A DNA stretch of 64,000 bases from the NCBI GenBank assembly GCA_023662725.1, contig JAMPIL010000001.1:1381563-1445562 (forward strand), in the 5' to 3' direction. This stretch comes from Ruminococcus flavefaciens (GTDB lineage: Bacteria; Bacillota; Clostridia; Oscillospirales; Ruminococcaceae). Position numbers and translations under genes: made by a program. This document shows, one piece after another, positions 60,394 through 64,000 of the stretch (positions within the stretch are counted from its first letter, which is position 1; each line of letters opens with the position of its first letter). The notes under the pieces were generated by a model. The model was given only the letters and a program-made list of their open reading frames with translations. It ran no database searches and was not told the origin of the DNA.

Positions 60394-61032
60394 ATGAGAA
60401 CATTTGTTGATAATTATCTGATTGAAAGAAACTTTATTTTTGATCCAAACCAGGTTATGGTCACAAAAGAAGTAATCAAAGGAAGTATTGTGCATTGCTA
60501 CGAGACCCTCGATATGATAGATCAAAATCTTGTAAGCAAAGGTGTATCCAAAATGTCGAGCTTAGTTGAACTGGCTAACCTTTCTTCGATCATTGGAAAT
60601 TTGTTAGGAGCAGGTTACGCCGATTACAGCCACGGTTTTTATCTTCGCAACAGACCACATACATACCCCGATTTAATAGCAACTGATGACAGATACCCCG
60701 GTATCGAGATAAAAACCGCCCTGGTTAAGAACTCCCTCAAAGGGCATCAACCAAAGCCCGGATACTATCTCACATACCGTTACTGCTTGACCGATGAGGA
60801 TGGTCACAGGAATCCCGGCGAGGAAGACACATGGGACACAGTCACTATCTGGGAAGTAAAATTCGGCTTTTTGAATGCAGAGGATTTTAGTTGCAGTAAC
60901 ACGGACGGGGATTCTGGTAAAACTGCTGTTATCAGAACTGCTTCTTTCAATAATATGAAGCTTCTGTATCTTGATACGGAAATTATTCCCTATCGCCATT
61001 CTGTTGCTAAACCTTATAAGGGATTTAACTGA
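60394..61032 (+). CDS. Type II restriction endonuclease, PD-(D/E)XK fold
   Basis: A 212-residue protein with a clear PD-(D/E)XK core: PD at 92-93 (TYPDLIATDD) and E105-x-K107 (YPGIEIKTA), followed by TYRYCLTDEDG and TIWEVKFGFL. It would cut double-stranded DNA at the site protected by the methylase encoded convergently downstream. The start at 60394 has AAGGAG 9 bases upstream. Recognition site unknown. Confidence 0.82.
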   Translation: MRTFVDNYLIERNFIFDPNQVMVTKEVIKGSIVHCYETLDMIDQNLVSKGVSKMSSLVELANLSSIIGNLLGAGYADYSHGFYLRNRPHTYPDLIATDDRYPGIEIKTALVKNSLKGHQPKPGYYLTYRYCLTDEDGHRNPGEEDTWDTVTIWEVKFGFLNAEDFSCSNTDGDSGKTAVIRTASFNNMKLLYLDTEIIPYRHSVAKPYKGFN

Positions 61033-61042
61033 TAAAATGGAT

Positions 61043-61077
61043 AAGGCCCTTGGTAAGGTGCGAACCAAGTGCCTTAT
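61043..61077. terminator. Bidirectional terminator between nuclease and methylase genes
   Basis: AAGGCCCTTGGT (61043-61054) pairs with ACCAAGTGCCTT (61064-61075) with one mismatch, and has A/T-rich flanks on both sides. Confidence 0.8.
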
Positions 61078-62370
61078 TTATTCTCCTTGAGATATTTCTA
61101 CTATTTGTTTACAAACCATTTCAATTAGCTTGGGAGGAACACTTTCGCCAATAATTTCAGCGCAGAGATTTTTGGAGATATATTCTCCGTTGATGGTAAA
61201 AGAGTACTCATAATCAGCTATTGTCTGTAAAATCAAAGCCTCATAGATAGACAGCACTCTTGTCTGTGATGGATGTACCTTCTTATCAGATGCCTCGAAA
61301 ATGAAGTTCTGCGTCAAGGTCGCTGCCGGAGCATCCCACTCCATCCTTCGGTATGCAGTATCATACCCCTTAAGTAATCGGCGTTGCCCTGTTTTTTTAT
61401 CTACCAATGTAGGGCGAGGTAATAATTCTCCACATTTTTCACAGAATATTGGTGTATCCTTATTTGCTGAGTGGAGGCCGCCATCTGTATTACTCCCATG
61501 TAATCGGTTCCCTTGATATCCACACATAGGGTTAACACACTGGTTATTATATGCTGTACAACCTTCAGGCGTGTTTTCCATCCACCAATATTTCTCTGCA
61601 TTCATAATGGGGACAAAATGCCAAGGGTGATAGTCCTTCCTTTCATTTTTCCCTTTTCGTGCATCCAGTGGTGGAAGGCTACCAATAGCGTCCCGCAAAG
61701 TAATCCACCGTTCTGTAAATAAAGTTTTCTCTTCTGAATGAGTTGCTGGAGGTAAAAAACTACCATGCTTTTTTAGAAATGCCTTTCCATTTTCACTCCG
61801 GGTAAATATTGTTATCAACCTTTTTCGCATCTGGGGGATTCCGTAATCCGCACAATTTACCACGGTCGCAACTCCAGAATACTCTTCACCTAATTCTCGC
61901 TGAACATAATCTATAATGTTAATGTACTCACCATTTTCATCACAAATAATGGTATTGCTCATCGTAGGCACATTTTCAAGTAACATCCAAACGGGATGCA
62001 ATGCCTTTACAATGTGCATTGTTGGGATAACCAACCTATTCCGTGGATCATCTGGATTGCGGTTACCTTTCCGTATTTCGCTCAGCAGCTTACCCGCCCC
62101 ATTAGAAGACATCCCTTGACATGGGGGAGTTGCATATACCAGAAACGGAGCATCGCTACACCGTTCATTCCAGGCTGAAATAATTTCATCTTCCTTTTCC
62201 CAAATGTCACCGCAGATAGTATGAACCGATGGATAATTCTCGCGGTAAATATCACAGCGATTTTGTACCAATTCATTATTAACAAGAATTGACAAACCTG
62301 CCGCCTCAACACCTAACTCGCCTATCCCTGCAGACGAGAAAAGGCTTAAAACATTTCTATTGTTTGACAA
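61078..62370 (-). CDS. C5-cytosine DNA methyltransferase with zinc-ribbon-like insert
   Basis: The 430-residue methylase has motif I LFSSAGIGELGVEAAG, motif IV TPPCQGMSSNGAG with catalytic Cys84, motif VI LLENVP, and a C-terminal ESVPPKLIE in the motif X place. The variable region (about 270-330) carries two CxxxxC/CxxC pairs (CVNPMC and CEKC), suggesting a zinc-binding insert in the target-recognition part. It converges on the nuclease gene. An AbrB-like gene lies 15 bases upstream on the same message. Confidence 0.9.
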   Translation of the reverse strand: MSNNRNVLSLFSSAGIGELGVEAAGLSILVNNELVQNRCDIYRENYPSVHTICGDIWEKEDEIISAWNERCSDAPFLVYATPPCQGMSSNGAGKLLSEIRKGNRNPDDPRNRLVIPTMHIVKALHPVWMLLENVPTMSNTIICDENGEYINIIDYVQRELGEEYSGVATVVNCADYGIPQMRKRLITIFTRSENGKAFLKKHGSFLPPATHSEEKTLFTERWITLRDAIGSLPPLDARKGKNERKDYHPWHFVPIMNAEKYWWMENTPEGCTAYNNQCVNPMCGYQGNRLHGSNTDGGLHSANKDTPIFCEKCGELLPRPTLVDKKTGQRRLLKGYDTAYRRMEWDAPAATLTQNFIFEASDKKVHPSQTRVLSIYEALILQTIADYEYSFTINGEYISKNLCAEIIGESVPPKLIEMVCKQIVEISQGE

Positions 62371-62385
62371 AACCTTTCCTCCTCA

Positions 62386-62583
62386 TCAAATCTGTTGGTC
62401 ATCCTGTTTATCACTATTTGCATGAATTTTCATTATAATGGTGTTGTTAGTAGTGTCCAGGAAAATATCAAACTTTGTTTTCCACTTTTCTACGCCCATA
62501 TTTGACAGGATTGCTTTTGGCATTCTCACCCGCATATCCTGTTGCAACACATAAGTATCAAGATAGATGCATGAATCTGTCAT
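62386..62583 (-). CDS. AbrB/SpoVT-like small protein of the restriction cassette
   Basis: A 65-residue protein (LQQDMRVRMPKAILSNMGVEKWKTKFDIFLDTTNNTIIMKI) with the swapped-hairpin AbrB/MazE pattern: R-x-R-x-P-K-A followed by two strands. GGGAGGAAC on the minus strand serves as ribosome site. It is co-transcribed with the methylase and probably tunes expression of the system. An antitoxin role is possible but there is no toxin next to it. Confidence 0.72.
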   Translation of the reverse strand: MTDSCIYLDTYVLQQDMRVRMPKAILSNMGVEKWKTKFDIFLDTTNNTIIMKIHANSDKQDDQQI

Positions 62584-62660
62584 GATAATGTTCCTCCCGG
62601 TTTGTTCTCAGCCTAATTATAAACTATTTTTAGTCCAAAGTCAACTCCCTGTACCAATTT

Positions 62661-62708
62661 AACGATAGCCTGTACATTTTAACGATAGCCCTATTCCGTA
62701 ACGATAGC
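62661..62708. repeat. Three AACGATAGC repeats, about 20-bp period
   Basis: AACGATAGC at 62661-62669, 62681-62689 and 62700-62708; the first two lie in a longer unit CCTGTAC.ATTTAACGATAG. The arrangement resembles the repeated transposase-binding sites at the ends of IS21-like elements, but no transposase gene is present. Confidence 0.55.
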
Positions 62709-62771
62709 TTTTCAATCGTTACAGAGTTCGGCAAAAAATCGGAGCGTTTCCTGTCCTATCGGCTGCCCCAG

Positions 62772-63482
62772 CTACGCTGCCATAACGATGGGAATAAAGA
62801 AACCGCCCAGAAATGGCGGTTTTACGGCATTTTTGAGGGTATGTGATTGTAGCAATCTCGGCGTGGTTTTGTCATAAATACGTTCGTTTTCTTTAGGAGC
62901 AACCAGTTCTGCCACAAGCTTTGATACATTGCTTGGAGTAAAAAATTCTCCGCCTTTCTTGCCTGCGTCCGACGCAAAATTGGCGATCATATATTCGTAT
63001 GCGTCACCAATAATATCTGCACTGTCAAGCTGAGAGGGACTTAAATCAAGCCCGTTAAAGTCCTCCAGCAAATTGCGGAGTATAGCGTTTTTATCTTTGG
63101 TTTCACCGAAATCAACAGTTGAATTAAAATCAATAGCCCGGAAAACGTTGCGTAGTTTTTCACTATTGTTGTTTTCGATCTCGGAAAGCGCAACGTTTAT
63201 CTTCTGACCGATCTCATTATCCGCCCGGTTATCGTACAGATAATCGAAAGTCGATGTTTCTGTCAAAGTAAAGCGCTCATTACGCATAGCACGTTCTACA
63301 CGTCTTTCATCGCCTTTGTATTCGTCAATATACTTTGATTTTCTTTCGTTATAAACGTCATTAAGATACTTAACAAAAAGCATTGCAAGAATATAATCCT
63401 TGTAACGGGAGCTGTCTATTTTATTTCTGAAGCTGTCACAGGCGCTCCAAAGCACCTTTTCAATATCATTTTTCGTAGTCAT
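62772..63482 (-). pseudogene. hsdM: HsdM N-terminal fragment fused to foreign sequence
   Basis: The first about 204 residues match HsdM of type I systems (N-terminal helical domain, WSACDSFRNKIDSSRYKDYILAMLFVKYLND; then GDAYEYMIANFASDAGKKGGEFFTPSNVSKLVAELVAPK). Homology stops at RIYD, just before the AdoMet motif DPTCGSG, near 62871. The remaining 32 codons (TTPRLLQSHTLKN...) read through a hairpin-containing foreign stretch. No methylase catalytic motif remains, so it cannot be active. Confidence 0.85.
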
Positions 63483-63509
63483 TTTTATTTACCTCATATT
63501 ATGTTTACT

Positions 63510-63587
63510 TTATTTATAATATATTTCTTTCTGTATTCGTACGATAACAAATCCCGTCCTAACAGAAGCTAATTTGTTTAGTTTCAT
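63510..63587 (-). pseudogene. HsdS-like N-terminal peptide
   Basis: A 25-codon ORF (MKLNKLASVRTGFVIVRIQKEIYYK) with a strong GGAGG ribosome site, 27 bases before hsdM. MKLNKLASVRTG is the typical first strand and helix of type I specificity subunits. It is either a truncated hsdS or a leftover start. Being the first codons of the old hsd operon, it supports the view that specificity was lost. Confidence 0.45.
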
Positions 63588-63726
63588 AAATCCTCCAAAT
63601 AAAATTTGTTTTGGGTGAAATGTAACTTTATAACCGTAGTATAACATAACAGATTATAAATGTCAATATTTTCAATTTTTTGTTATGTGCGCAATGTTTG
63701 ACTGTATTTTTTACAAATCTATAATA

Positions 63727-63758
63727 AAAACCGCTTAAACATATTATTTAAGCGGTTT
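63727..63758 (-). terminator. Terminator of the tRNA-Thr unit
   Basis: AACCGCTTAAA pairs with TTTAAGCGGTT, followed on the minus strand by TTTATTAT. Confidence 0.8.
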
Positions 63759-63763
63759 CCACT

Positions 63764-63839
63764 TGGAGCTGGAAAAGGGACTTGAACCCTCGGCTTCCTC
63801 ATTACGAGTGAGGTACTCTACCAACTGAGTTATTCCAGC
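63764..63839 (-). tRNA. tRNA-Thr (anticodon CGU)
   Basis: 76 bases on the minus strand with encoded CCA. Acceptor GCTGGAA with TTCCAGC, anticodon loop ACTCGTAAT, T loop GTTCAAGTCC. Confidence 0.92.
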
Positions 63840-63907
63840 ATATATTCAATTTTATTTGTAAAGCTTACACTCTCCTCTATATCGCTGCTCGCACATTTCT
63901 AATTACG

Positions 63908-63939
63908 ATTATGCAGCACTGTTGAGAGTGCTGCATAAT
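63908..63939. other. 13-bp hairpin between two tRNA genes
   Basis: ATTATGCAGCACT (63908-63920) is perfectly complementary to AGTGCTGCATAAT (63927-63939) around a 6-base loop, with no T run on either strand. It may be an RNA-processing signal in the tRNA transcript. Confidence 0.55.
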
Positions 63940-63953
63940 GCGATCAACAAATC

Positions 63954-64000
63954 TGGTGGGCCATTAGGGACTCGAACCCCAGACCGTCCGGTTATGAGCC
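63954..64000 (-). tRNA. tRNA with anticodon CAU, 3' part (tRNA-Ile2 or Met)
   Basis: The last 47 bases of a minus-strand tRNA cut by the window end: encoded CCA, T loop GTTCGAGTCC, anticodon arm with loop CTCATAA. The GGCTCATAACCGG arm resembles tRNA-Ile2, whose CAU is modified by TilS to read AUA, more than the elongator tRNA-Met at 54008. The 5' half is needed to decide. Confidence 0.75.

Overview
The window looks like a chromosomal segment of a Ruminococcus-like member of the Oscillospiraceae (Clostridia). Evidence: Firmicutes-style ribosome binding sites and sigma-A promoters, an archaeal-type prolyl-tRNA synthetase, spore genes (yabP/yabQ/divIC), a secreted protease with a dockerin domain, an NfnAB pair, glycogen phosphorylase and a GH13 enzyme. 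The species assignment is inference.

Layout. 1-6.1 kb: 3' end of an unknown gene, the nfnA-nfnB electron-bifurcating transhydrogenase operon, an AlbA/Schlafen-like ATP-binding regulator with an operator over its promoter, and a DUF4143 AAA ATPase preceded by iterated repeats. 6.1-11.2 kb: divergent PadR regulator/MATE pump, nitroreductase/HxlR regulator, an APH-fold kinase-like protein and a UDG-superfamily enzyme. 11.3-17.1 kb: a broken recombinase-associated gene between 17-bp direct repeats, then a compact restriction-modification operon: XRE controller, C5-cytosine methylase, NgoFVII-type PLD nuclease, Z1 ATPase, Vsr. 17.1-21.7 kb: mobile-element tail with a candidate structured RNA, a Bro-N protein, a small companion ORF and a large serine recombinase.

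21.7-40.4 kb is mostly housekeeping (YitT, YkgJ, GIY-YIG, Tex, alpha/beta hydrolase, Ogt, GH13, a membrane-bound XRE protein, GlgP, GT2), but many gaps hold a copy of a mosaic palindromic repeat (MITE-like, several copies with terminal inverted repeats). A second serine recombinase with a 39-residue companion sits against a 5'-truncated feoB. 40.4-54.2 kb: YfhO membrane protein, dockerin metalloprotease, aspartate kinase, ProS, a YitT-like protein, a YafQ toxin-antitoxin pair, an XRE protein, two paralogous ribbon-helix-helix proteins, a sigma-like factor, yabP-yabQ-divIC-S1 protein, and tRNA-Met/tRNA-Glu.

54.3-64 kb: an ABC-2 exporter operon, then a type I restriction locus on the minus strand that has lost its middle. 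An hsdM 5' part (and a tiny HsdS-like N-terminus) and an hsdR 3' part plus YgjP metalloprotease flank a foreign cassette of about 3.7 kb. The cassette carries a frameshifted DUF3732 remnant and a complete-looking type II system (XRE, PD-(D/E)XK nuclease, C5 methylase, AbrB-like protein). The window ends with tRNA-Thr and a partial tRNA with anticodon CAU.

Overall the segment is a core chromosome with two independent restriction-modification islands, both beside recombination scars, and an abundant intergenic repeat family. All calls come from reading sequence and translations; no database search was run.
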